From NCBI GenBank assembly GCA_002786855.1, contig PCUU01000067.1:1-64000 (forward strand): DNA of 64,000 nucleotides. Reading direction: 5' to 3'. The stretch comes from Cytophagales bacterium CG12_big_fil_rev_8_21_14_0_65_40_12 (GTDB lineage Bacteria; Bacteroidota; Bacteroidia; Cytophagales; Cyclobacteriaceae). Every line of letters begins with the position of its first letter. The first letter of the stretch is position 1. A program made the translations under genes and the position numbers. Of the stretch, positions 52,158 through 62,416 are shown in pieces. The notes beneath the pieces were generated by a model. It worked only from the letters and a program-made list of their open reading frames with translations. It ran no database searches and was not told where the DNA came from.

Positions 52158-53307
52158 CGATCGTCAGGCTGCACCAAAGGTACGCTCCTTAGCGCAGTCG
52201 TTTAAGGCTGTAGTAATTACTGGTCCACGCCAAAGCGGCAAAACTACATTGGCCAAAACCTGCTTTGACGAAAAACCTTACGTATCTCTTGAAAACCCAG
52301 ACACTAGAAATTTCGCCATTGAAGATCCTCGAGCTTTCTTGAATCAATATAACGAGGGAGCTATACTTGATGAAATACAGCGTGCCTCTCACCTCTTATC
52401 TTACCTGCAGCAAATACTTGATGAAAGTGCAGCACGCGGAAGGTTCATTCTCACAGGCTCTAACAATTTGCAGTTATTGGAAAGCGTAAGCCAAAGTTTA
52501 GCGGGAAGAACTGGCCATATCCATCTCTTGCCATTGTCCATAGAAGAGCTCAAACAAGTGCCAAATGCTACTTCGGATTTGAATACCTTGCTTTGGAAAG
52601 GTCAATACCCATCAATTCAAGCAGAATTTATACCACCAACAGATTGGCTTCCATCCTATATCAGTACCTATGTAGAACGAGATGTGCGTCAAATTAAGGG
52701 AATAGAAAACCTTTTACTCTTTGAAAGATTTCTCTCGCTCTGTGCTGGTCGTGCTGGGCAGCGAGTTAATTATAATAACCTAGCAATAGAAACTGGAGTC
52801 GACAATAAAACTATCAAAGCATGGCTTAGTGTATTGGAGGCCAGTTATGTTATCTTTCAACTCCCACCCTATTACAAAAATTTCAACAAAAGGGTTGTAA
52901 AATCTCCAAAACTATACTTTTATGATACTGGCTTGCTTTGTAATCTGTTGAGAATATCCACGCCTGAATTATTAGCACAGCATCCATACAGGGGAGCCAT
53001 ATTTGAGAATTTCGTTATTCTGGAAGCCATGAAAAACAGATTCAATCAAGGACAACCATCAAACCTTTACTACTGGCTAGACAACTCTGGGAACGAGATT
53101 GATCTATTGATTGACAATGGTCTAAACATTGAGGCCATTGAGATTAAATCTGGCATTACTGTTAATTCAGAGTATTTCAAAAACCTTCATTTCTGGAAGA
53201 AAATTACTGGCCAATCAAATGGGTGCGTCATCTACGGAGGCACCGAAAACCAAAATCGCTCCGATGGTTTTAAAGTAACTTCTTGGCTAAATTTAGGGGA
53301 GTTATAA
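52129..53307 (+). CDS. AAA+ ATPase with DUF4143 domain
   Basis: 392 residues. Walker A is TGPRQSGKTTL (31-41), Walker B GAILDEIQRA, sensor-like FILTGSNNLQLLES. The C-terminal DUF4143 region carries LYYWLDNSGNEIDLLID and AIEIKSG, a PD-(D/E)xK-like nuclease core (Asp...Glu-x-Lys). These genes are abundant and mobile in Bacteroidota and their function is unclear. It stands alone with a large palindrome over its start. ATG at 52129 is chosen because it directly precedes the conserved N-terminus. Confidence 0.9.
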   Translation: MELNSTFVKIDRQAAPKVRSLAQSFKAVVITGPRQSGKTTLAKTCFDEKPYVSLENPDTRNFAIEDPRAFLNQYNEGAILDEIQRASHLLSYLQQILDESAARGRFILTGSNNLQLLESVSQSLAGRTGHIHLLPLSIEELKQVPNATSDLNTLLWKGQYPSIQAEFIPPTDWLPSYISTYVERDVRQIKGIENLLLFERFLSLCAGRAGQRVNYNNLAIETGVDNKTIKAWLSVLEASYVIFQLPPYYKNFNKRVVKSPKLYFYDTGLLCNLLRISTPELLAQHPYRGAIFENFVILEAMKNRFNQGQPSNLYYWLDNSGNEIDLLIDNGLNIEAIEIKSGITVNSEYFKNLHFWKKITGQSNGCVIYGGTENQNRSDGFKVTSWLNLGEL

Positions 53308-53335
53308 AATTGATTAATATAAACTCAAAACTGCT

Positions 53336-54187
53336 CTAATACCCAATCTCCCTCGGAGTCTTACCTGTGAGCTGCTTAAACGTGCGATTGAAATTCGAGA
53401 GGTTATTGAAGCCCACCTCAAAGCAGATTTGAGCAATCGGTTTTTCCTTGCTCAATAGTAGTTTAGTTGCCTGGTTTATTCGGAATTCGTTCAAAAAGTT
53501 AATATAGCTTTTGCGCGTATGTTGCTTAAAATAACGGCAAAACGATGCCTTGTTCATGTTGGCTACTTCAGCCACTTCTTCAAGTGTAATGCGTCTACCG
53601 AAATTATCTAGGGTAAATCGAAAGATGTCATCCAACCGTCTCCCTTCCACTTCTTTGATTGATTTTTGGGGAATCTCATTCAAATATTGAATCGTATTAG
53701 GATCCGTTAGCTTGCCCAAGAGATTAAAAAAAGAAGACAAGCGACTCATTCCTTCCCTCTCGAAGACTTCATTAAAACCTGCGATTAGGGCAGCACTGTG
53801 TAAACTTTCTACTTTCAAACCACGATCACCAGCCGCTAAAATTGATAAAAGTGATTTGACCTCAGGAAATATTTTTGACACCTCTTTTAATTGCTCAAAC
53901 CTAAAAAATATGGACTTTGAAAGTACTCTCTGATCGCTCTCCAAAGCGTAGTACTTCTTCTCGCAACGAAAAACATGAGGTACATTCGAGCCCATCAAAA
54001 ATATTTCTCCTTCCTTAAAACTGCCCAAATAATCGCCATGGATTAGTGTTCCTTCACCCTTAATGATCCAAGTCAACTGCGCTTCAGGATGCTGGTGCAG
54101 TTTGTCATAAAAATAAACTTCATCATCAATCTGTAAATGGATTGATGACTCATCGGTTTTAGGAATCTTGAATGGAAGGACTTTCAC
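53336..54187 (-). CDS. AraC-family transcriptional regulator
   Basis: 283 residues. An N-terminal cupin-type sensor domain (LHQHPEAQLTWIIKGEGTLI) is joined to a C-terminal double helix-turn-helix: ITLEEVAEVANMNKASFCRYFKQ and KPIAQICFEVGFNNLSNFNRTFK. It is divergent from the hydroxyproline operon across 123 bases and is the obvious candidate regulator of it. Confidence 0.93.
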   Translation of the reverse strand: MKVLPFKIPKTDESSIHLQIDDEVYFYDKLHQHPEAQLTWIIKGEGTLIHGDYLGSFKEGEIFLMGSNVPHVFRCEKKYYALESDQRVLSKSIFFRFEQLKEVSKIFPEVKSLLSILAAGDRGLKVESLHSAALIAGFNEVFEREGMSRLSSFFNLLGKLTDPNTIQYLNEIPQKSIKEVEGRRLDDIFRFTLDNFGRRITLEEVAEVANMNKASFCRYFKQHTRKSYINFLNEFRINQATKLLLSKEKPIAQICFEVGFNNLSNFNRTFKQLTGKTPREIGY

Positions 54188-54310
54188 TTGTAGTATTTAA
54201 ACCTCTTAAATCACTATGAATCATTAACATGCAAATATACTATTGTTATTAGTGAATTTCCGCAAAGTATCTCAAGCCATTACCCTGTACTTTAGCTAAA
54301 AATTAAAGAG

Positions 54311-55225
54311 ATGAAAGTAGCATGGCAGGGTGTCTACCCAGCGGTAACCACAAAATTCACAGCTGACGATCAACTTGATCTTAAAATGTGCGAAGTCAAT
54401 ATTCAAGCACAACTAGCAGCGGGTGTCGATGGAATTATTTTAGGCGGTACTTTGGGCGAGGCAAGCTCACTGATGGAAGCGGAAAAAGATGAATTGGTAA
54501 GTGCCACAGTGGCTATGGTCGATGGCAAAGTGCCCGTGGTCATGAACATTGCTGAACAAACTACCAAAGGCGCAATACTCGCAGCAGAAAAAGCACAGAA
54601 GAATGGCGCTAGTGGTTTGATGATGCTTCCTCCGATGCGTTATAAAGCGGATGATCACGAAACAGTGACCTATTTTAAGGCCGTTGCCAACTCAACTGAC
54701 CTTCCAATCATGGTGTATAATAATCCAGTTGACTATAAAATTGAAGTGACTTTGGACATGTTCGAAGCATTGGCAGAATGCTCAAACATTCAGGCTGTCA
54801 AAGAATCAACAAGAGATATTTCGAACACCACAAGAATGATCAACCGATTCGGAGATCGCTTCAAAATACTTTCTGGAGTAGATACTTTGGCTCTAGAAAG
54901 TCTTTTCATGGGCGCCAATGGTTGGGTAGCGGGTTTAGTTTGCGCATTCCCAAAAGAAACAGTTGCCATTTACAGACTTCAGAAAGCAGGCAGGTATGAA
55001 GAAGCCCTGAAAATCTATCGTTGGTTTTTACCATTGCTGGAGCTAGATATTAATGCCAAATTGGTTCAGAATATAAAATTGGCAGAAGTTGCCACGGGCA
55101 TAGGTACCGAAAATGTAAGAGCACCTCGCCTGCCTTTGGCTGGCGAAGAAAGAGCCCACGTTTTAAAATTGATAGAAACAGGTTTAAAGAACAGGCCTAC
55201 TCTTCCAGATTACCTAAATTTATAA
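54311..55225 (+). CDS. DapA-family lyase, probable pyrroline-4-hydroxy-2-carboxylate deaminase
   Basis: 304 residues, TIM barrel. The Schiff-base lysine is K164 (AVKEST) and the catalytic tyrosine Y136 (MVYNNP); GGTLGEASSL is the substrate loop. In this operon it fits the deaminase that turns 1-pyrroline-4-hydroxy-2-carboxylate into 2-oxoglutarate semialdehyde and ammonia. It begins the operon and is followed one base later by the dehydrogenase gene that would use its product. Confidence 0.88.
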   Translation: MKVAWQGVYPAVTTKFTADDQLDLKMCEVNIQAQLAAGVDGIILGGTLGEASSLMEAEKDELVSATVAMVDGKVPVVMNIAEQTTKGAILAAEKAQKNGASGLMMLPPMRYKADDHETVTYFKAVANSTDLPIMVYNNPVDYKIEVTLDMFEALAECSNIQAVKESTRDISNTTRMINRFGDRFKILSGVDTLALESLFMGANGWVAGLVCAFPKETVAIYRLQKAGRYEEALKIYRWFLPLLELDINAKLVQNIKLAEVATGIGTENVRAPRLPLAGEERAHVLKLIETGLKNRPTLPDYLNL

Positions 55226-55226
55226 A

Positions 55227-56798
55227 ATGATTAAAGGAACAAACTTCATCGGAAAAACGGCTTCGGCCAAAGGTAAGGACTCTCTTTTTGCAATTAATCC
55301 AACTGATAATTCTCAATTAGCAGGTCAATTTACCGTGGCTACGGAAGCCGAAGTAAATGAGGCTGTGGAAAAAGCACAGTCAGCCTATTCAGTTTATCAA
55401 GAACTGTCTAGCGCAGAAAGAGCTGATTTTCTAGATGCCATTGCGGAAGAAATTATGGCTTTGGGCGATGAACTTGTGAAGCGAGCATCAAGCGAAACTG
55501 GTTTACCAGAAGGTAGAATTCAAGGTGAACGTGGAAGAACTTGTAATCAATTGAAGCTCAACACAGCATTACTTCGCGAAGGTTCTTGGGTAAACGCCAC
55601 CATCGACACAGCCATTCCCGATAGAAGCCCTGCTCCTAAGCCTGATTTGAGAAAAATGCAGATTCCGATTGGCCCAGTGGTCGTTTTTGGAGCGAGTAAT
55701 TTCCCATTGGCTTATTCTACTGCAGGAGGTGATACAGCCTCCGCACTTGCAGCCGGAAATCCGGTGATTGTTAAAGGCCATGAATCTCATTTGGGCACCA
55801 ATGATTTAGTAAGTCAAGCTATTTTAAGTGCTGCCGAAAAAACTGGAATGCCTGATGGTGTTTTCTCTATGGTCAATGGAGGAATTCCAGTGGGTCAACA
55901 GTTGGTAAAGCATCCCTTAGTCAAGGCTGTGGGATTCACAGGTTCGTTCCAAGGTGGTAAAGCGCTCTTCGATTTGGCGAATCAAAGGCCAGAGCCTATT
56001 CCTGTTTATGCTGAAATGGGGAGTATCAATCCAACTTTTATTCTTCCCCATAAATTAGAAAAAGACCCCGAAGGTTTGGCTGGTATTGTAGCTGGATCGA
56101 TTACCCTTGGTGTCGGTCAGTTCTGTACAAATCCTGGCCTACTGATCGCGATTCAATCTGAAGCGCTAACTAAGTTTTCCACGGCCCTAGAATCGGCCAT
56201 TGCCGCTACTCCCCCGAGCACCATGCTCAACGAAAAAATAGCCACTAGCTATTATAAATTGAGAGAAGAAGCACTTAGTCAAAAAGGCGTCAGTGCCCAT
56301 GGCAACACCGCAAAACTTGAAAAAAACAAAGGAAATGCACTCACCGCTAGTGTCGATGCGCAAAGTTTTCTGGCTAATCCTAAGCTTCACGAAGAAGTCT
56401 TTGGCCCATTCTCATTAATGGTGGTTTGCGCAAATGCCCAAGAAATGGAACAGGTTGCCAACGCATTGCAAGGCCAGCTTACAGGTTCATTACTGGCTAC
56501 TGATGAAGATTTGAATAACCATCCTAAAGTCGTTTCAGCCCTAAGGCAGAAGGTTGGACGCATCATATTCGATGGAATGCCCACAGGAGTTGAAGTTTGC
56601 CCTTCGATGCATCATGGAGGCCCTTTTCCTTCAAGTTCAGACGGAAAATTTACAAGTGTAGGCAAAGATGCTATTTATCGCTTTACTCGGCCTGTAAGTT
56701 ATCAAAACTGGCCTAACCAACTCTTGCCTGAAGCACTTCAGGATGGGAATCCGTTAGGCATTTGGCGAACCGTCAACAATACTTTTACTAAAGACTAA
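55227..56798 (+). CDS. 2-oxoglutarate semialdehyde (2,5-dioxovalerate) dehydrogenase
   Basis: 523 residues, longer than ordinary ALDHs as is typical of this NADP-type group. ASNFPLAYSTAGGDTASALAAG, EMGSINPTFI with the general base, and C300 in GQFCTNPGL are the catalytic blocks. It oxidises the semialdehyde to 2-oxoglutarate, ending hydroxyproline breakdown in the TCA cycle. It is tightly packed between the deaminase and the DUF885 peptidase. Confidence 0.9.
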   Translation: MIKGTNFIGKTASAKGKDSLFAINPTDNSQLAGQFTVATEAEVNEAVEKAQSAYSVYQELSSAERADFLDAIAEEIMALGDELVKRASSETGLPEGRIQGERGRTCNQLKLNTALLREGSWVNATIDTAIPDRSPAPKPDLRKMQIPIGPVVVFGASNFPLAYSTAGGDTASALAAGNPVIVKGHESHLGTNDLVSQAILSAAEKTGMPDGVFSMVNGGIPVGQQLVKHPLVKAVGFTGSFQGGKALFDLANQRPEPIPVYAEMGSINPTFILPHKLEKDPEGLAGIVAGSITLGVGQFCTNPGLLIAIQSEALTKFSTALESAIAATPPSTMLNEKIATSYYKLREEALSQKGVSAHGNTAKLEKNKGNALTASVDAQSFLANPKLHEEVFGPFSLMVVCANAQEMEQVANALQGQLTGSLLATDEDLNNHPKVVSALRQKVGRIIFDGMPTGVEVCPSMHHGGPFPSSSDGKFTSVGKDAIYRFTRPVSYQNWPNQLLPEALQDGNPLGIWRTVNNTFTKD

Positions 56799-56801
56799 CA
56801 T

Positions 56802-58526
56802 ATGAAAAAGCTCCTCCCATTTTTTGCGATTATCCTATTGTTCTCTTGTCAGCAAGAAACTGATTCTTTGGATAAAATTTTGGCTGATATTGATGCTTAT
56901 GAACCATTGACAGAAGCTGAAAGAGAGCAATTTCCGTTAGGCAGGTACACTGAAGAGGATTTTCAAAAAAGGGCTGAGTTTTCTGCAAAGATGATCGATA
57001 GGTTGAAAGCCTTAGATAAATCTACGCTCTTCTTTTCAGACGAAATCAGTATCGAATTGATGACCTACCGACTACAGGAAGATATTGATGAGTATAAATA
57101 CAAAGCCTACCTCAACCCTATTTTAGTCGATGCAGGCTTTCATATTAATTTTGTGGGTCAGCCCAATCGATTTCGTTTTAATAAGGTAGAGGATTATGAA
57201 AGGTACATTCGAAACCTGAATGCATTTCCTGATTATGCTCAGCAGCACATCGATTTAATGCGCAAAGGCTTGGCCATTGGCATTGCACAACCTAAGGCAA
57301 TTCTTGATGGCTACGAAGTGACCTATGAAACACATATAGTCGATAATATTGAGGAGAGCTCCTTTTTCGCCCCGTTCAAAAATTTCCCAGAAAGCTTTTC
57401 CCCTGAAGCAAAGGTGAAGCTTTTATCAGATGGTAAAGAGGCAGTTTCGAATGGAGCGATCGGTGGGTATAGATTGATCAAAGACTTTTTCGACAAGGAA
57501 TATTTACCTAATGCGCCTGATGAAATTGGGGCATCGCATTGGCCGAATGGCGCGGAATACTATCAAGTACGCGCTAACTACTTTTCTACTCTAGATATGT
57601 CGGTAAAGGAGATTCACGAACTAGGCCTCAGCGAAGTGGAGCGTATTAAAGCAGAAATGGAGTTAGTGAAAGAAAAATCTGGCTTCAAGGGCACTCGCAG
57701 AGAGTTCATTCAATTTCTAAGAACCGACCCACAATTTTATCCTAAAACGGGCAAAGAGCTTTTGATGTATGCCGCCTACTTGGCCAAAAAAGCAGATGGA
57801 AAGCTACCAGCCCTGTTCAATAAATTACCTCGACAGCCGTACACAGTAGAGCCTGTTGCACCTCATTTGGCACCTAAATACACTGGTGGGAGATATTCAG
57901 GTGCTAATATTAATGGAACCAGGGCTGGGGAATATTGGGTGAACACTTACGATTTACTAAGCCGTCCACTTTATGTAATGCCATCGCTCACACTACATGA
58001 AGCCGTGCCAGGCCATCATTTGCAAGGTGCGCTAACACAAGAATTAGAAGGATTACCGCGCTTTAGAAACAACATGTACATTTCTGCCTTTGGCGAAGGC
58101 TGGGGATTGTATTCAGAATTCTTGGGGATCGAAATGGGAATGTATGAAACGCCTTATGACGATTTTGGAAGATTGACTTACGAAATGTGGCGTGCTTGTC
58201 GATTGGTGGTCGATACTGGCATTCATGCCTATGGATGGTCTCGTCAAGAAGTAATTGATTATTTAGCTGAAAACACTGCGCTTTCAATTCATGAATGTAC
58301 TACCGAAACTGATCGCTATATTTCATGGCCTGGTCAGGCACTTTCTTACAAAATAGGTGAACTTAAAATCAAGGAATTAAGGAAGAAAGCAGAAAAGGAA
58401 CTCGGAGAAAACTTCAATGTAAGAGCATTCCACAATGCTGTACTTTCACAAGGCACACTGACATTGACATTGCTAGAAAAGGTGATTGATAAATACATCG
58501 AAGAAGCAAAAACTGAAATAGAATAA
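56802..58526 (+). CDS. DUF885-family putative metallopeptidase lipoprotein
   Basis: 574 residues with lipobox LLFSC. The DUF885 hallmark LHEAVPGHHLQ (H399 onward) resembles a zinc HExxH-type site, and GEGWGLYSEFLG supplies a conserved Glu. Members are exported proteins thought to be peptidases. It starts three bases after the dehydrogenase stop and is inside the hydroxyproline operon, so it may release hydroxyproline or its peptides before uptake; that is inference. Confidence 0.87.
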   Translation: MKKLLPFFAIILLFSCQQETDSLDKILADIDAYEPLTEAEREQFPLGRYTEEDFQKRAEFSAKMIDRLKALDKSTLFFSDEISIELMTYRLQEDIDEYKYKAYLNPILVDAGFHINFVGQPNRFRFNKVEDYERYIRNLNAFPDYAQQHIDLMRKGLAIGIAQPKAILDGYEVTYETHIVDNIEESSFFAPFKNFPESFSPEAKVKLLSDGKEAVSNGAIGGYRLIKDFFDKEYLPNAPDEIGASHWPNGAEYYQVRANYFSTLDMSVKEIHELGLSEVERIKAEMELVKEKSGFKGTRREFIQFLRTDPQFYPKTGKELLMYAAYLAKKADGKLPALFNKLPRQPYTVEPVAPHLAPKYTGGRYSGANINGTRAGEYWVNTYDLLSRPLYVMPSLTLHEAVPGHHLQGALTQELEGLPRFRNNMYISAFGEGWGLYSEFLGIEMGMYETPYDDFGRLTYEMWRACRLVVDTGIHAYGWSRQEVIDYLAENTALSIHECTTETDRYISWPGQALSYKIGELKIKELRKKAEKELGENFNVRAFHNAVLSQGTLTLTLLEKVIDKYIEEAKTEIE

Positions 58527-58546
58527 TATTTAACCTGAACATTAGA

Positions 58547-59548
58547 TTGAAAAGTAAACGTTTCTTCTGCATCGATGCCCATACTTGCGGCAATCCCGTA
58601 CGCTTAGTGGCTGGAGGTGGCCCATTATTAGAAGGTGCCAACATGAGCGAAAAGCGCCAGCATTTTCTACGCGAATTCGACTGGATCCGCAAAGGCTTGA
58701 TGTTCGAACCTCGAGGACATGATATGATGTCGGGAAGTATTCTTTATCCGCCTTCTGATCCTGCCAATGACATTGGAGTGCTCTTTATAGAAACTAGTGG
58801 TTGTTTGCCTATGTGTGGTCATGGCACTATTGGTACCGTCACCATAATGCTCGAAGAGGGACTCGTTCAACCCAAAGTTCAAGGAAAACTTCGATTAGAA
58901 ACCCCAGCTGGCCTAGTCAAAATTGACTACAAGCAAGAAGGCAAGAAAGTGACTTCGGTAAAACTCACTAACATCCCCTCATTTTTGGCGGCTGAAAACC
59001 TTAAAGTGGAATGCAGCCAATTTGGAGAACTGGTTGTTGATGTTGCCTATGGTGGTAATTTTTACGCCATTGTTGATCCTCAGAAGAACTACAAAGACCT
59101 TGCAGATCATTCGGCCTTAGAAATTATCGGAGCCAGTCGTGAGATACGGACTTACATGAATGAGCACTATCAATTCAATCATCCTGAAAACCCAACCATC
59201 TCGGGGCTCTCTCATTTACTTTGGACGGGACAGCCAACTCAGCCAAATTCCACCGCAAGAAACGCAGTTTTTTATGGTGAAAAGGCCATCGATAGATCAC
59301 CTTGTGGCACAGGCACTTCGGCCAGAATGGCCCAATGGGCAGCGAAAGGAAAACTCAAAGCACGAGATGAATTTATACATGAAAGTATCATTGGCAGCCA
59401 GTTCGTTGGGCGCATAGAAGGCATTACCCAGATAGGAGAAAAATCAGCAATTATACCGAGTATTGAAGGGTGGGCGAAGATCACAGGATACAATACAATT
59501 TTAATTGACGAGGATGATCCCTACGCATTCGGATTTTCAGTAATTTGA
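58547..59548 (+). CDS. 4-hydroxyproline 2-epimerase (proline racemase family)
   Basis: 333 residues with a TTG start; no ATG precedes the conserved FFCIDAHTCGNPVRLVAGG. Both catalytic cysteines are present, C90 (PMCGHGTIG) and C253 (RSPCGTGTS), which separates epimerases from the Cys-Thr dehydratases of the family. It converts trans-4-hydroxy-L-proline to cis-4-hydroxy-D-proline. It is followed three bases later by the oxidase gene. Confidence 0.93.
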   Translation: MKSKRFFCIDAHTCGNPVRLVAGGGPLLEGANMSEKRQHFLREFDWIRKGLMFEPRGHDMMSGSILYPPSDPANDIGVLFIETSGCLPMCGHGTIGTVTIMLEEGLVQPKVQGKLRLETPAGLVKIDYKQEGKKVTSVKLTNIPSFLAAENLKVECSQFGELVVDVAYGGNFYAIVDPQKNYKDLADHSALEIIGASREIRTYMNEHYQFNHPENPTISGLSHLLWTGQPTQPNSTARNAVFYGEKAIDRSPCGTGTSARMAQWAAKGKLKARDEFIHESIIGSQFVGRIEGITQIGEKSAIIPSIEGWAKITGYNTILIDEDDPYAFGFSVI

Positions 59549-59551
59549 TCT

Positions 59552-60805
59552 ATGAGCAGCAAAAAAGTCATTGTGGTAGGAGCAGGCATAGTAGGCCTGA
59601 GTACCGCTTATTTCCTTCACAAAAAGGGAATTGAAGTCACCGTAATTGACAATACCGATGGCAGCGATAACTGCTCTCACGGCAATGCTGGCTACGTTTC
59701 TCCAAGCCATATTATCCCCTTGGCTTCTCCCGGAATCATAAGTCAAGGCATTAAGTGGATGATCAATCCGGAAAGTCCATTTTACATTAAGCCGCGCCTC
59801 AATGCTGACTTGATCCGATGGGGATTACTATTCAAGAAAGCTTCTACCAAAGCTAGAGTAGATGCTGCCATTCCGGTACTAAATCAACTTACAGTTCTCA
59901 GTAAAAAATACTATGAACAAATACTCAAAGATGAAAGCATAGAAGCAGGCTATTCCAGCGAAGGCCTCTTAATGCTTTGCAAAACAGCATCTACGCTTCA
60001 TCATGAAATTGAAGTGGCTGAAATTGGTAGCACACTTGGTTTAGAGACAGCAGTACTTTCTAATCAAGAAGTTCAAAAACTAGAACCAGGTTTGGAAATG
60101 GATATTGCCGGGGCAGTACTTTTCAAATGTGACGCTTGGATGACACCAGGAGTTTTCATGAAGGAATTCAAAAAACGCTTGATCAATAAAGGAATTAAAA
60201 TCCAGCACAACACTTCACTTACAGGGGCGAAAATTGAGAAGAATAAGATTGTTGCACTTGAAACTAATATGGGAGATTTAGTAGCTGATGAATATGTTTT
60301 GGCTACGGGTTCATGGTCACCTATTTTGGCCAAAAAACTAGGTGTTTCCATTCCTCTGCAAGCAGGAAAAGGTTATAGCTTCATGATCAAAGATCCCGTT
60401 GTTAAACCAAATTTACCCTCTATTTTAGTCGAAGCCAGAGTAGCAACTACACCAATGCTCGATGGTTTACGGTTTGCGGGCACTATGGAAATTGCGGGCA
60501 CTCAACTAGACATCAATCCAATTCGAGTGCGTGGTATTGTAAATTCAATCAGCAAATACTTACCTCAATTCAAAGATCAGGACTTTAGCCAGATTCAACC
60601 GTGGGCTGGACTTAGGCCGTGCACTCCGGACGGCTTACCCTATATTGGTAGGACTTCCAAATACAGCAACTTGGTGATTGGTACCGGTCATGCCATGCTT
60701 GGATTTACTTTGGGCCCCGTGACTGGCCATTTGCTTAGTCAGGAAATTTTAAATGAAAAAACAGACTTCGCAAGTCCATTACTCTCTGTTGATAGGTACG
60801 CTTGA
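59552..60805 (+). CDS. FAD-dependent D-amino-acid oxidase, probable D-hydroxyproline dehydrogenase
   Basis: 417 residues of the DadA/DAO family. The FAD motif is VVGAGIVGLSTAYFLHKKG (residues 9-27); GLRPCTPDGLPYIG and GTGHAMLGFTLGPVTG are the C-terminal flavin blocks. Placed after the epimerase it should oxidise cis-4-hydroxy-D-proline to 1-pyrroline-4-hydroxy-2-carboxylate, the substrate of the DapA-type deaminase. It is the single-gene type rather than the three-subunit type. Confidence 0.9.
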   Translation: MSSKKVIVVGAGIVGLSTAYFLHKKGIEVTVIDNTDGSDNCSHGNAGYVSPSHIIPLASPGIISQGIKWMINPESPFYIKPRLNADLIRWGLLFKKASTKARVDAAIPVLNQLTVLSKKYYEQILKDESIEAGYSSEGLLMLCKTASTLHHEIEVAEIGSTLGLETAVLSNQEVQKLEPGLEMDIAGAVLFKCDAWMTPGVFMKEFKKRLINKGIKIQHNTSLTGAKIEKNKIVALETNMGDLVADEYVLATGSWSPILAKKLGVSIPLQAGKGYSFMIKDPVVKPNLPSILVEARVATTPMLDGLRFAGTMEIAGTQLDINPIRVRGIVNSISKYLPQFKDQDFSQIQPWAGLRPCTPDGLPYIGRTSKYSNLVIGTGHAMLGFTLGPVTGHLLSQEILNEKTDFASPLLSVDRYA

Positions 60806-60949
60806 TGTCATTCGTACTCGATTTATTGCATTTTGCATTAAAACTATTTGGTATTTCAAGAATAGTAATTCATTTTTGGTTAAGCCTAAGTTATATCCGC
60901 AAAATTTCCTCAGCCTTTTGCAGTAACTGACAAAATCAGACTCAATTAT

Positions 60950-62413
60950 ATGGCAAAATCCGTTATTATTATTGGCTCGGGGATAGCCGGGTTAGCATGT
61001 TCTATACGTCTCGCAAAAAAAGGGTACATCGTTTCAGTTTTTGAGGCCAATCAATACCCTGGAGGAAAACTTACTGAGATCCAGTTAGGTGGGTATCGCT
61101 TCGATGCCGGCCCATCGCTTTTCACTTTACCCGAAGAAATAGAAGCGCTCTACAAGCTTTGCGGCTTGAAAGCAAGTGATTATTTTGAATATCAAAAATT
61201 AGATACCACCTGCAAATATTTTTACCCTGACGGAACGGTAATCGAAGGCTTTGCTGATCAAAAGGCCTTTCAGCGCGAAGTACATGAGAAAACAGGCGAA
61301 CCGACTAAAAACATAAAAAAAGCACTCAGCAAAAGTAAGTTCCTGTATGAAGAGCTATCCCCGCTATTCATGCACAAATCCCTTCACCGTTTAAGTACTT
61401 GGCTCAGTGCAGAAGCATTCAAAAGATATGGCAAGTTGACTCAGTTCAACTTCAATCGCAGTATGCATCAGGCGAATGCCTCAAGGTTTGAAAGTGAAAA
61501 GGTAGTTCAGTTATTCAATAGGTATGCCACTTATAACGGCTCAGATCCTTATCAGGCGCCAGCTACACTCAATATTATTCCTCATCTGGAATTTGGAATA
61601 GGGGCATTCTTTCCTAAAAAAGGCATGTACGATATCACCAAAAGTCTTTTTGAATTGGCTAAAAAGGTTGGGGTGAAATTTTACTTCAACACTAAGGTCG
61701 AAAAAATTACGGTCCATGAAGGGGCGGCCAAAGGAATCACCACAAAATTTGGTTTTCACAAAGCAGATAGGGTCGTGAGTAATATGGATGTGGTTGGGAC
61801 TTATGAAAAATTGCTTAAAACCGAGTCGAAACCAACAAAAATCATCAACCAACCCAAGTCAAGTTCGGCACTCATTTTCTATTGGGGCATCAAAAAAGAA
61901 TTTAAACAACTCGACCTTCATAACATCTTCTTTTCAGAAGACTATAAAAACGAGTTCGAACATATTTTTAGCAAGGGAACAATTAGCAGTGACCCCACTA
62001 TCTATATCAACATAACATCCACTCATAAGAAAGATGATGCACCAGAAGGTTGCCAAAATTGGTTTACTATGATCAATGTGCCTAATAATCAGGGCCAAGA
62101 TTGGGATCTACTTATTGAAGAGGCCAGGGCGAATATTTTGAAGAAACTTTCGCTTCAATTGGGTGAGGATATCGAGCCACTTATAGAACTTGAGGATATC
62201 CTTGATCCGAGAAGTATTGAATTAAGAACGTCCTCATCACAAGGCGCACTTTATGGCAATAGCTCGAACAACAAATACGCTGCTTTCCTACGACACGCCA
62301 ATTTCTCGAAGAAAATCGAACATCTCTATTTCTGTGGAGGAAGTGTTCATCCGGGAGGTGGGATTCCGCTCTGCTTGCTTTCGGCCAAAATAGTAGCCGA
62401 AAATTTTGATTGA
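60950..62413 (+). CDS. Carotenoid desaturase, CrtD-like (phytoene desaturase family)
   Basis: 487 residues. The FAD motif is IIGSGIAGLACSIRLAKKG, followed by GGKLTEIQLGGYRFDAGPS. The FDAGPSLFTLP form is typical of 1-hydroxycarotenoid 3,4-desaturases (CrtD) in this phylum, where CrtI proteins have FDMGPSWYWMP instead. The C-terminal CGGSVHPGGGIPLCLLS is canonical. It acts at the membrane in pigment synthesis. No other crt gene is in view. CrtI-like activity cannot be excluded. Confidence 0.85.
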   Translation: MAKSVIIIGSGIAGLACSIRLAKKGYIVSVFEANQYPGGKLTEIQLGGYRFDAGPSLFTLPEEIEALYKLCGLKASDYFEYQKLDTTCKYFYPDGTVIEGFADQKAFQREVHEKTGEPTKNIKKALSKSKFLYEELSPLFMHKSLHRLSTWLSAEAFKRYGKLTQFNFNRSMHQANASRFESEKVVQLFNRYATYNGSDPYQAPATLNIIPHLEFGIGAFFPKKGMYDITKSLFELAKKVGVKFYFNTKVEKITVHEGAAKGITTKFGFHKADRVVSNMDVVGTYEKLLKTESKPTKIINQPKSSSALIFYWGIKKEFKQLDLHNIFFSEDYKNEFEHIFSKGTISSDPTIYINITSTHKKDDAPEGCQNWFTMINVPNNQGQDWDLLIEEARANILKKLSLQLGEDIEPLIELEDILDPRSIELRTSSSQGALYGNSSNNKYAAFLRHANFSKKIEHLYFCGGSVHPGGGIPLCLLSAKIVAENFD

Positions 62414-62416
62414 AAT

